Assembly (NCBI GenBank): GCA_963575745.1
Contig: CAUYUJ010011448.1
Coordinates: forward strand, 1-64,000
DNA: 64,000 nt
Origin: Prorocentrum cordatum
Lineage: Eukaryota > Sar > Dinophyceae > Prorocentrales > Prorocentraceae
Reading direction: 5' to 3'
The translations under genes and the position numbers were made by a program. The notes below the pieces were generated by a model. It did no database searches. It was given only the letters and a program-made list of their open reading frames with translations, and was not told the DNA's origin. Positions 1-9,420 of the stretch are shown here, one piece after another; the stretch's first letter is position 1, and every line of letters begins with the position of its first letter.

Positions 1-74
1 TTTGCAGGGCCCCACGCATCGCAAACGGCGCCCCGGCAAGCGGCTGCGAGGTTTCCAGCGTCCCGCGCATCGTA
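1..74. other. Unassigned left edge
   Basis: GC-rich sequence before the first module terminus. It resembles nothing else I can place in the window and has no convincing ORF. It could be the end of another inserted element cut off by the window edge. Confidence 0.3.
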
Positions 75-1159
75 ACTCGTAGAGCTTCCCTTAGCAAGAA
101 ATTGCTGGAAGATTAAGCGTAATTGCGGAACCCTGGAGAGCTAGTTGGCAAGAAAAATCTCGACGGACCTTTTCGTGACTTTTGGTCAGTTGAAAATTTT
201 GTTCTCGGAATATTTGTTAGAGCTCTAGTATTTTTCCCATGATATTCGACTTATTACCGCTCGCCATCTTGATCTCAGCTCGATCGGGTAACTTTGAAGG
301 CCAAAAAGCGTTCCGGCGGGAACGACCCTTTCGAGTCATCTTGATACGCGCTGTCGGTATTTGTACTGAACTCGAGCTGTAGGGCAGCTACAGAGCTGGT
401 AAGCACAGCTATCGCACTCAGAATTATCACGCGCGTTTGCCTGTTGAATCCAGAGATCTAAGCTCGGTCTGCTAGCCGAGCCAGGTCTGCAAACCTATTC
501 GTATTATTCAAGTCATCTTGATAGACAGCCTCGGTTTTCTGTACTTAACTCGAGCTGTAGAGCAGCTACACGGCTCATTTTGACAGACATGGATGCGGAT
601 CATCAGTCGCGTTCGTCCATTGAACCGAGAGCTCTGAACTCGGCCTTGTCCGAGCTAGGTTTGCGAACCTATTCGTATTGTCTCAATTATCTTGATACGT
701 GCTCTCAATTTTCTGCACTCAACTCGTGCTGGGGGGGCTACAGTGCTGCGGGTCAGATACTCGCACATGTGAGGCACGTCTCTCGGTCGATTCCAGAGCT
801 CGGAACTCGGTCTGCTGCTCGAACTAGGTTCGCAAAACTATTATATCATTCAAGTCGATACTTTCAGTTTTCTGCACTTAACTCGGGCTGTAGGGGGGCT
901 TTAGGGCTGGGAATCACATCAGTGGATTTGCAGACATCAGACGTGCCCGCCTGTCGCATTCAGAGGTCTGAACTCGGTTTGATACTCGAACTCGGTTGCG
1001 AAACTGCTTGTTTGTTAGCGTTATCTTGAGAGGTCTGAAATCGCTTGGGCTTAAAAAATAGTCGTTCTTTGGAGTTTTTTCCCACAGTATATATTGTCAG
1101 GAAGCTCTACGAGTTCCCCGGCGGTAAGAAAGGTGAACGGTTTACCGCCGGCGTCCAGT
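75..1159 (+). repeat. Complete T module (Helentron-like non-autonomous element)
   Basis: The module opens with ACTCGTAGAGCTTCC (75-89) and closes with its exact inverted complement GGAAGCTCTACGAGT (1100-1114). A hairpin follows (CCGGCGGTAA 1118-1127, TTACCGCCGG 1142-1151), then the tail CGTCCAGT. The interior holds a unique ~250-bp head and about four diverged tandem units of roughly 165-180 bp, each starting near GTCATCTTGA. It encodes no protein. A 5' terminal repeat, a subterminal 3' inverted repeat, a 3' hairpin and central tandem repeats together match the known layout of Helentron-derived elements of the DINE-1 type. That assignment is inference. Confidence 0.7.
1118..1151 (+). repeat. 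Module-terminal hairpin, A/T variant (reference copy)
   Basis: Perfect 10-bp stem CCGGCGGTAA / TTACCGCCGG around a 14-nt loop. Other forward copies of this form lie near 1370, 4221, 5498, 7091, 15051, 22637 and 23324. Inverted copies lie near 24095, 24436 and 24770. Diverged copies lie near 26620, 27945, 28136, 29058, 29352 and 29722. In many copies the right stem can extend by GGT pairing with ACC of the left side across a one-base bulge. Confidence 0.85.
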
Positions 1160-1411
1160 TTCAGGCGGCCTGGCAAAGGTTCAATGGATTCGCAGACATC
1201 AGACGCGCCCGTCTGTCGCATTCAGAGGTCTGAACTCGGTTCGATTCTCGAACTGTTGCGAAACTGTTTCTCTTTTGGTTAGAGTCATCTTGAGAGGTCT
1301 GAAATCGCTTGGACTGAAACACTAGTCGTTCTTTGGATTTTTTCACACTATATACTGTCAGGAAGCTCTCCGGCGGTAAGAAAGGTTGACGGTTTACCGC
1401 CGGCGCCCAGT
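1160..1411 (+). repeat. T module, 3' fragment
   Basis: This repeats the last tandem unit and the 3' end of the T module and ends in a hairpin at 1370-1404 with tail CGCCCAGT. The subterminal repeat is shortened to GGAAGCTCTC. The 5' part is missing, as in many copies here. Confidence 0.7.
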
Positions 1412-2462
1412 TATTGCTGGAAGCTTTAGAGTAATTCCGGAGCGCTGGAGAGCCAGTTGGCAAGAAAAATCTACGATTTTTTGCTGACTTTTGCTCGGTT
1501 GAAAATTTTATTCTCGAAATTTGACTATTCGTTAGAGCTCTACTATTTTTTCCCGTGATATTCGATCTTATTCCCGCTCGCCATCTTGATCTCAGCTCGA
1601 TCGGGTAAATTTGAAGGCCAAGAAGCACTCTGGCGGGAACGCCCGTTTCGACTCATCTTGATACGTGTTGTCGGCTTTCTGAACATAACTCAAGCTGTAG
1701 GGCAGCTACAAAGCTGGTAAGCACAGCTAATGCGTGCAGAATGATCAGGCGCGTTCGCTTGTTGAACCGAGAGGTCTGAACTCGGTCTGTGAGCCGAGCT
1801 AGGTCCGGAAACCTGTTCGTATTATTCGAGTCATCTTGACAGAAACTCGGTTTTATGGTCTTAACTCGAGCTGTAAGACAGCTACAGAGCTTGCAAGCAC
1901 ACCTATCGCAGTCAGAATCATTAGGCGCGCTCGCCTGTTAAATCTAGAGGTCTGAACTTGGTCTGCTAGCCGAGCTAGGTCCGCAAACCTATTCGTATTA
2001 TTTGGGTAATCTTGATAGGCGCCCTCGGTTTTCTGTACTTAACTCGAGCCGTAGGGCAGCTACAGAGCTCGCAGTCACAGAAATCTATTGGAAATCACCA
2101 GGCGTCTTTGTTCGTTGACTCGAGGGGGGTTGCAGGGCTGGTAATGATAGAAGTCGACTCGCAAACATCAGACGCGTCCGCCTGTCGCATTGAGAGGACA
2201 CACAATATTTAGTATGAGTCGGAATGTTGGTAGGTCCTCGGTGTTCTCAACTTCAGTCGAGCTGGAAGCTCTACGAGTCTCCCGGCGGTAACCAGGTAGG
2301 TTGTCCGCTGTCTCGCTTTTGGCGAGTCGTGGATGCTTCGTGTTGGATGGCGAGCATCTGCTCCGCTGCTGCGGACCTGAATCTTGAGCGGGGACTCCTC
2401 TGTCCCTGTGGGCTCCGAGCAAAGCAAAAACCAAGGTTGACGGTTTACCGCCGGCGTCCAGT
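1412..2462 (+). repeat. T module, 5'-truncated, hairpin interrupted by a LINE stub
   Basis: Starts inside the T head (TATTGCTGGAAGC), runs through diverged ~178-bp units and reaches the 3' inverted repeat near 2268-2282 and the hairpin left arm. The hairpin is split by the insertion at 2298-2430. It resumes with CCAAGGTTGACGG and the right arm, ending CGTCCAGT. Confidence 0.7.
2298..2430 (+). mobile_element. 5'-truncated LINE 3' end (family E-like stub)
   Basis: A 133-bp stretch foreign to the module lies exactly between the hairpin arms. Its end (CCGAGCAAAGCAAAAA) resembles the 3' end of element e8 (TGCGCAAAGCAAAA) and is followed by CCAAGGTTGACGG. The left flank ends ACCAGGT, an imperfect duplicate of the right flank. 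No ORF remains. The inner ~100 bp does not match e8, so it may come from a related family. Confidence 0.65.
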
Positions 2463-2764
2463 TTGGGTGGTTTTGCAATTTTTTGAAAGATATTTGACAA
2501 TTCATTTTGAGAAAGCAGATTTTTCGCACCTGTAAACGACTATAAGGGCCCCTCTGTCTTAGTATGAGCTCTGGAGGCGCACTTTTACTATCAAAACACT
2601 TGGCGCAACCATCTTCATTTCGACACGAAAAAAATCGTTTTTTCTTTTTTTCGAGAAATGCTTCCAGAAGCTCTCTCTTTCGACTCCGAGCACTCTTTTG
2701 CGTGGAATGAGCTCTACGAGGTTCCCGGCGGTGACCAGGTTGACGGTTCACCGCCGGTGCCAGT
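2463..2764 (+). repeat. G module, 5'-truncated
   Basis: Begins inside the G body (TTGGGTGGTTTTGCAATT) and ends with GAGCTCTACGAGGT (2709-2722) and the G-type hairpin at 2725-2757. No coding content. Confidence 0.7.
2725..2757 (+). repeat. Module-terminal hairpin, G/C variant
   Basis: Stem CCGGCGGTGA / TCACCGCCGG. Compared with the T-type hairpin the ninth pair is G-C instead of A-T, and both strands have changed together. The same form occurs near 3139, 4488, 21357, 23068, 30239 and 52204. Both sides varying in step across copies supports a conserved stem. Confidence 0.85.
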
Positions 2765-2779
2765 TGGACGCTTACAAGT

Positions 2780-3178
2780 ACCTCGTAGAGCTCTTCGGCA
2801 TCGATGAGCTAGAGGAATTCCGGCGCGGGGTGGAGCTAGTTTGCCGACCCGACCAAAAGAGACAATGTGACAACTGTTGGTTGGTTTTGCAATTTTTCAA
2901 AGATATTTGACAATTCATTTTTAGAAAGCAGGTGTTTCGCACCTGTAAACACCTATGAGGGCCTCTCTATCTTAGTATGAGCTCTGTAGGCGCACTTTTA
3001 CTATCAAAACACTTGGCGGAACCAACTTCATGTCGACACGCAAAAAAATCAATGTTCCACTTCTTCGAGAAATGCTTCCAGAAGCTCTCTCTTTCGACTC
3101 TGAGCACTCTTACGCATGAAAGGAGCTCTACGAGGTTCCCAGCGGTGACCAGGTTGACGGTTCACCGCCGGCGCCAGT
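2780..3178 (+). repeat. Complete G module
   Basis: A ~400-bp unit bounded by ACCTCGTAGAGCTC (2780-2793) and its inverted complement GAGCTCTACGAGGT (3123-3136). The hairpin and tail GCGCCAGT follow. The hairpin left arm carries one mismatch (CCAGCGGTGA). There are no tandem units and no ORF of note. The T module at 3180 follows two bases later, so modules can sit head to tail. Confidence 0.75.
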
Positions 3179-3179
3179 A

Positions 3180-4262
3180 ACTCGTAGAGCTTCCCTGAGC
3201 AAGTTATTGCTGGAAGCTTAAGAGTAATTCCGGGGAGAGCTAGTTGGCAAGAAAAATCTCGACGGACCTTTTAGTTACTCTTGGTCGGAGAAAAATTTTG
3301 TTCTCAAAATTTGACAATTCGTTAGAGCTCTAGTATTTTTCCCATGATGTTCGATCTTATTTCCGCGCGCCATCTTGATCTCAGCTCGATCGGTTAATTT
3401 TAAAGACCAAAAAGCAGGCAGGCGGGAACGGTCGTTTCGAGTCATCTTGATACGCGCTGTCGGTTTTATCAAGATAACTCGAGCTTCAGGACAACTACAG
3501 AGCTGGTCAGCACAGCTAAGGAGTTCAGAATGATCAGGCGCGTTCGTGTTGAATCCAGAGTTCTGAGCTAGGGTCGTAAACCTATTCGTATTATTCGAGT
3601 CATTGTAGCAGACGCTCTCGGTTTTCCGTACTTAACTCGATCTGTAGGGCAGCGACAGCGCTGATAATCACAGAAATCCATTGAGAATCATCAGGCGCGT
3701 TCGTCTGTTGAATCAAGAGCTCTGAACTCGGCCTGCTCCCCAGGCTCGCGAACTTATTGGTCTTGTTCGAGTCATCTTGAGAAGTGCTTTCGGTTTTCTG
3801 TACTTAAATCGTGCTGGGGGAGGGCTACAGTGCTGCTCGTTACAGGAATCGATTTCGAGACATCAAGCGCGTCCGTTCATCGAACCGAGAGCTCGGAACT
3901 CGTGCTGCTCGAACGAGATCCGCGAAACTGTTGTATTATTCGAGTGATCCTGAGAGGTACTCTCGGTTTTCTGCACTCAACTCAGGCTGTACGGGGGGCT
4001 GCAGAGCTGATAATCGCAGGAATCGATCCGCAGATATCAGACGCGTCCGCCTGTCGCATTCAGGTATGAACTCGGTTTCATACTCGAGCTCGATTGGAAA
4101 ACTGTTCGTTTGTTTTGTTAGAGTCATCTTGAGAGGTCCATGATCGCTTGGGCTGAAAAACTAGTCGTTCTCTAAAATTCTTTGCCACATTATATATTGT
4201 CAGGAAGCTCTACGAGTCCCCCGGCGGTAAGACAGGTTGACGGTTTACCGCCGGCGCCCAGT
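3180..4262 (+). repeat. Complete T module
   Basis: ACTCGTAGAGCTTCC at 3180-3194, inverted complement at 4203-4217, hairpin 4221-4254, tail GCGCCCAGT. At 1083 bp it is almost the same length as the copy at 75-1159. Inner ~178-bp units run from about 3430 to 4110. Each unit carries small inverted repeats such as CTGTAG / CTACAG and AGGCG / CGCCT. Confidence 0.75.
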
Positions 4263-4526
4263 TGACCATTCATTTTGAGAAAGCAGATTTTTTGCACCTG
4301 TAAACGACTATGAGGGCCTCTTCGTCTTAATATGAGCTCTCTAGGTGCACTTTTACTATCAAAACACTTGGAGGAACCATCTTCATGTCGACACGAAAAA
4401 AAACATTTTTCCCTTTTTCGAGAAATGATTTCAGAAGTTCTCTCTTTCGACTCTGAGCACTCTTACGCGTGAAAGGAGCGAGGTTCCCGGCGGTGACCAG
4501 GTTGACGGTTCACCGCCGGCGCCAGT
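4263..4526 (+). repeat. G module, 5'-truncated
   Basis: Starts inside the G body (TGACCATTCATTTTGAG) and ends in the G-type hairpin (CCGGCGGTGA ... TCACCGCCGG) and tail GCGCCAGT. The preceding inverted repeat is damaged (GGAGCGAGGTT). Confidence 0.65.
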
Positions 4527-5539
4527 TCCGGCGCGCTGGAGAGCTAGTTGGCTCGAAAAAAAAGAATTGAACTTTTCACAACTTTTGGTCGGTTGAAAAT
4601 TTTGTTCTCGAAATTCAACAATTCGTTTGTGCTCTAGTATTTTTTCCCGTGATATTCGATCTTATTCCCGCTCGTCATCTTGATCTCAGCTCGATCGGGT
4701 ATCTTTTACTGCCAAAAAGCCCACTGCCGGGATCGGCCGTTTCGAGTCATCTTGATACGCGTTGTCGGTATTTTGTACTTAACTCGAGCTGTAGGACAGC
4801 TACAGAGCTGGTAAGCACAGCTGATCGATGTAGAATGATAAGGCGCGTTCGCCTGTTGAATCCAGAGCTCTGAACTCGGTTTGCTAGCCGAGCTAGGTCC
4901 GCAAACCTATGCGTATTATTCAAGTCATCTTGATTCGCACTGTCGGTATTCTGAACTTAACTCGAGATATAGGACAGCTACAGAGCTGGTAAGCACGCCT
5001 TATCGACTCAGAATCATCAGGCGCGTTCGGCTATTCCAGCCAGAGGTGTGAACTCGGTCTGCTAGCCGAGCCAGCTCCGCAAACCTATTCGTATTATTCG
5101 AATCATCTTGATAGGCGCTCTCGGTTTCCTGTACTTAACTCGAGCTATAGGACAGCTACAGGGCTGATAGTTACAGAAACCGTTTCAGAATCATCAGTCG
5201 CGTTTCTCTGTCGAATCCAGAGCTCTGAACTCGGTCTGCTGCGCGATCGAGAATCACGAAACTGTTCGTATTCTTCCAGTCATCTTGAGAGCTACTGTCG
5301 GCGTTCTGCACTTAACTCGGGCTGTAGGGATGCTGCAGGGCGGGTAATCACAGGAATCGATTCGGAGACATCAGACGCGTCCGTCTGTCGAATTAAGAGG
5401 TCTGAACTCGGTCTGATACTCGAGTTGGGCTGAAAAACTATTCGTTCTCTGCAATTTTTTTCGACATTATATGTCGCCAGGAAGCTCTACGAGTCCCCCG
5501 GCGGTAACAAAGGTTGACGGTTTACCGCCGGCGCCCAGT
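4527..5539 (+). repeat. T module, 5'-truncated
   Basis: Starts at TCCGGCGCGCTGGAG within the T head, carries about four tandem units (4740-5420), then GGAAGCTCTACGAGT (5480-5494), a perfect hairpin (5498-5531) and tail CGCCCAGT. Confidence 0.7.
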
Positions 5540-7132
5540 TTTGATGACTTTTGGTCGGTTACAAAATTCGATTCTCGAAATTTAACCATTCGTGAGAGCT
5601 CTAGTATTCTTTCCTGTGATATTCGATCCTATTCCCGCTCGTTATCTCGATGTCAGCTCGATCGGGCACCTTTTACTGCCAAAATGCACTGCGGCGGGAT
5701 CGCCCGTTTCGGGTCAGCTTGTCACGCCGTGACGGTTTTCTCAAGATAACTCGAGCTTCAGGACCGTTGCAGAGCTGGTAAGCAGCTAATCGATTCAGAA
5801 TAATTAGGCGCGTTCGCCTGTTGAACTCAGAGGTCTCAACTCGGTCTGCTGGCCGAGCTAGGTTCGCAAACCTATTTGTATTATTCGAGTTTCTTGAGAG
5901 ACACTCTGGGTTGTCTGTACTTAAGTCGAGCTAAAGGAGAGTACAGAGCTGATACGTACAGAATCTAATTCAGAATTATCAGTGGCCCTTGTCTGTTGAT
6001 TCCAGAGCTTTGAACTCGGTCTGCTGCCCGATCTAGATCGAAAAACTATTCGTATTGTTTGAGGTATCTTGAGAACTGCTGTTGGTTCTCAGCACCTAAC
6101 TCAGGCTGTAGGGCAGCTGTATGGCTGGTAATCACTAGAATCGATTCGGAGACATCAGGCGCGTCCGCCTCTCGAATCCAGAGCTTCGAACTCTGTCTAC
6201 TGCCCGAACTAGGTCTGCGAACATATTCGCATTGTTCGACTAGTGTCAAAATTTGAACATTCGTTTGAGCACTAGTATTTTTTCCTGGTGATATTCGATT
6301 TTATTCCCGCTCGTCATCTTGATCTCAGCTCGATGGGGTGAATATTACTTTCGAAAGCACTGTGGCGAAATCGGCCATTTTGAATCATCTTGAGACGCGC
6401 TGACGGTTTTCTGAACATAACTCGTGCTTTAGGACAGCTACAGCGCTGGTAAGCACAGCTTAGCGATCTAGAACAATTAGGCGCGTTCGCCTGTTGAATC
6501 GAGAGGTCTGAACTGTCGATCTAGGGCGGTAAACTTATTCGTATATTAGAGTCATCTTGACAGGGACTCTTGGTTTAGTGTACTTAACTCGAGGTGTAGG
6601 ACAACTACAGAGCTGAGTTCACAGAAAACGATTCAGAATCATGATTTGCGTTTGTCTGTCGAATCCAGAGCTCTGAACGCGGTCTGCTGCCCGATCTAGA
6701 ATCGCGAAACTATTCGTATTTGTCGCGTCATCTTGAGAAGTGCTCTCACTCAACTCGCGCTGAGGGGGGCGGCCACAGTGCTGGTGGTCACAGGAATCGA
6801 TTTGAAGAGATCAGGCGCGTCCGCCTGTCGAATCCAGAGCTCGGAACTCAGTCTGCTGCCCAAATTAGGTCTGCGAAATTACTGTATTGTTCGAGTCATC
6901 CTGAGAGGCGCTGTTGGTTTTCTGCAGTTAACTCGGGCTGTAGGGCGGCTGCAGGGCTGGTAATGACAGGAGTCGATTCGTAGACATCAGACGCGTCCGC
7001 CTGTCGCATTCAGAGGTCAAACAAGTCGGAATGTTGGTAAGTGTGTCGGTTTTCTCTACTTAAGTCGAGCCAGGAAGCTCTACGAGTCTCCCGGCGGTAA
7101 CCAAGGTTGACGGTTTACCTCCGGCGCCCAGT
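5540..7132 (+). repeat. Two overlapping T copies ending in an empty target hairpin
   Basis: A T body begins at TTGATGACTTTTGGTCGG and runs through tandem units to about 6245. A second T head (ATTTGAACATTCGTTTGAG) then starts with no hairpin between them. Its units end in GGAAGCTCTACGAGT (7073-7087) and the hairpin at 7091-7124. No coding content. Confidence 0.6.
7091..7124 (+). repeat. Unoccupied LINE target hairpin
   Basis: This hairpin contains the uninterrupted junction CCAAGGTTGACGG, exactly what remains when e1 and one copy of its flanking duplication are removed from 7896-13680. One right-arm base differs (TTACCTCCGG). It serves as an internal empty-site control. Confidence 0.8.
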
Positions 7133-7260
7133 AATTCCGGCGCGCTGGAGGGCTAGTTGGCAAGAAAAATCTCGACGGACCTTTTGCTTACTTTTGGTTT
7201 GAAAATTTTGTTCAAAATTTCAACATTCGTTAGAGCTCTAGTATTTTTTCCTACCATATG
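7133..7260 (+). repeat. T head fragment
   Basis: About 130 bp of T module head (GGCGCGCTGGAGGGCTAG through CTCTAGTATTTTTTCC), cut short where the next module's terminal repeat begins at 7261. Confidence 0.6.
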
Positions 7261-7888
7261 ACTCGTAGAGCTTCCCTAAGCTAGTTGCTGGAAGCTTAAG
7301 AGTAATTCCGGCGCGCTGGAGAGCTAGTTGGCAAGAAATATCTCGACGGAACTTTTGGTGACTTTTGGTCGGTTGAAAATTTTGTTCTCGACATTTCAAC
7401 ATTCGTTAGAGCTCTAGTATTTTTTCCCGTGATATTCGATCTTATTCCCGCTCACCATCTTGATCTCAGCTCGACCGGGTGAATATTTTTATCGAAAAGC
7501 AGTGTGGCGGGATCGGCCGTTCTCGGTTTTCTTCACTCAACTCGCGCTGAGGGGGGCTAGAGTGCTGGTGTCACAGGAATAGATTTGAAGACATCAAGTG
7601 CGTCCGCCTGTCGAATCCAGAGCTGATCTCGGTCTGCTGCCCGAATTACGTCTGCGAAACTGTACTGTTCGAATCATTCTGAGAGGTGCTGTCGGTTTTC
7701 TGCACTTAACTCGGGCTGTAGGGGGGCTGCAGGGCTGGTAATGACAGGAGTCGATTTGCAGACATTAGACGCGTCCGCCTGTCGCATTCAGAGGTCAAAA
7801 AATATTCACTATGAGTCGGAATCTTGGTAGGTGCGGTTTTCTCAACTTAAGTCGAGCTAGGAAGCTCTACGAGTCTCCCGGCGGTAAC

Positions 7889-7895
7889 CAAGGTT
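7889..7895 (+). repeat. Target site duplication of e1, 5' copy
   Basis: CAAGGTT within the hairpin loop, repeated at 13674-13680 directly after the A-rich end of e1. Short direct repeats are expected from target-primed reverse transcription. Confidence 0.75.
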
Positions 7896-7950
7896 CTCCC
7901 TGGCTCAAGTCTCCCCTGGCTCAAGCTGCATCGTGCAGTCAGGCAGCCTG
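7896..7950 (+). promoter_or_regulatory. 5' terminal motifs of e1 (spliced-leader-like doublet and small hairpin)
   Basis: TGGCTCAAG occurs at 7901-7909 and 7917-7925 in a near-perfect 15-16-bp tandem. TGGCTCAAG is also the 3' end of the dinoflagellate/perkinsid spliced leader. A small inverted repeat CTGCA-TCG-TGCAG follows and then TCAGG. A related segment (CTCGAGCCGCATCG then CGCGGTCAGG) is at the 5' end of e8. A role in trans-splicing, promotion or RNA processing is only inferred. Confidence 0.4.
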
Positions 7951-8372
7951 CCCCCTGGCCCGCCGCGCGGGGGCGCGTGGCGATCGGGCCACTTCGGCGA
8001 CTTCGGCGAGTCCGAGGTAAGCAGGCCGCCTGCCTTTGTTTGTCTTTGTTTGTGTGCATTGTTGCGGCATTTTGCCGCGTCGAGCTGGACGGGACGAGCC
8101 AGAGTCAATCGATCGATTTGGACCGCTGGGGAGCCAACTTCGGACACTGGGAGTGGGAGTATCTTGCCAGACAGGTTGGTAGAGCTTGTCACGACGATAA
8201 AGATTCTCTAGTTGACATACCATCTGGACCACCTGATCTCTCTCCCACTTTACCTCACAATCCTGTTGCCCCATATAACTTTCATCAGTTAAGTGCGCAT
8301 CTCAAACGTACTCGAGAAGATCGATCGTTCTGTGCGAAGTGGAATATCCCTTGTAACATCTCAGACGGCAAG

Positions 8373-9420
8373 ATGGCTGCCTCATCAGCTGCTGCGGTCC
8401 CCGAGGTTTTCGCCATGGACGCCACTGATATGCCCGTTCCAGGAGCCAAGGAGGAGGAGGTCTCAGAGGGAAAACGTGTCAAAATTCAGACGGTTGAAGG
8501 CCTCGAGGAGGCCATGACTAAGGGGATGGACAAGATCGCGACGCTTGTTGCACCCCTGGGAGGTAAGATGACTGAGGGCTTCCAATCAACACATCGGAGC
8601 ATCACGGATCTCGGCACCCAACTCAATGCTCGTGTTGATTCGGTGGAGAAGAATGTACAGCAGGCGATGACGGACATTGATGCTATTACTAAGAAGGTTG
8701 AGGATCAGAGGCTCCAGATTATCCAGCTCCAACAGGCTCCTGCAGGTGGGGCCCCCAGAGCAGGCACTTCTACGACAGCGTCCTCGGCGGAAACTCGGCA
8801 GTCCATGCAGAATTTCACCCCATCGTTCGTCGAGCTCAAGGGATGGGTGACGGACTGGAGGGATGCAGAGAAGCGTCAGGAGGAGATGTTATCACAGCAG
8901 GCGTTGAATTCACTACTGAATGAGGTCCTGGCTGGAGAATGGTTCAGTGGTGTGAAGGAGTTTCTGGACCTGAACCAATCCAAGAGGTTCAACACAGGTC
9001 GAGAGGCATGGGGTTATTCGCGTGCTCGGCTCTATTTCCAGAATGGGGTTACCAGTGACCAGCTGTGGGATCTCCGTCGTCGACTCGTCGCCGCGATCGC
9101 CGACAACAAACTCCAGCACGCTCCCAGGGTCCTCAAGGTCCACGTGGAGGCCCCCCCCTGGAAGAAGCCCCATCTGGATGCCGCTGGGATCTTTCAGGCC
9201 AAAGTTCAAGAGTTTCAAGAAGCATCACTCAAATCTCAGGGCTGAGACGGGACCACCGATTACGTTCATGTGGGGCTCCAGTGACCACTTACCACCTCCA
9301 GGGAAGATTGTGGCCAAGTTCTCTCTGCAGAATGGCTGGGAGATTACTCGTGCAATGAATCAGCTTGAGCCAGGGATCAACATTGATGAGTTGCGAGCGA
9401 GGATTTCCAGTACGAACTAG
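8373..9420 (+). pseudogene. ORF1 of e1 (RNA-binding nucleocapsid-like protein), one frameshift
   Basis: ORF1 proteins of LINEs bind element RNA. The first in-element ATG of this frame is 8373 (MAASSAAAV). About residues 40-120 form a heptad-rich, probably coiled-coil region. A globular part follows with FTPSFVELKGWVTDW, then RARLYFQNG and VEAPPWKK. Similar blocks occur in e2 and e8, and the order is like the coiled coil, RRM and C-terminal domain of L1 ORF1p (inference). No CCHC knuckle is visible. A one-base insertion near 9200 (GGCCAAAG against GGCAAGG in e3) shifts the frame. The original frame then stops at 9245, and the correct C-terminus (ending ISSTN, TAG at 9418-9420) lies in the +1 frame. 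The frame upstream of 8373 is open to the first base of the element. Confidence 0.75.

Noticed and set aside
580-1029. ORFs of 60-150 codons across T and T2 units
   Set aside because: They follow the ~178-bp repeat, occur in many frames and strands, and end arbitrarily. The recurring peptides only reflect the DNA repeat and hairpin.
1-7895. Dozens of palindromic repeats at intervals, reminiscent of a CRISPR array, integron attC sites or bacterial REP elements
   Set aside because: Spacing is 250-1200 bp and irregular, the intervals are themselves related repeats, there are no cas or integrase genes, and the inserted elements are eukaryotic LINEs.
7990-8020. GAGGTAAGC in the e1 leader as a 5' splice site
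   Set aside because: The matching blocks in e2 and e8 read GTCAGC, and the leader is open in the ORF1 frame, so there is no need for an intron. No consistent acceptor was found.
7896-8020. HDV-like ribozyme at LINE 5' ends
   Set aside because: I could not pair a convincing P1 with the remaining helices by eye in e1 or e8. Left as a computational check, not a feature.
9190-9245. Programmed frameshift at the ORF1 break in e1
   Set aside because: e3 has one base fewer at the same place and reads straight through, so the simpler view is a one-base insertion in e1. No slippery site or pseudoknot is evident.
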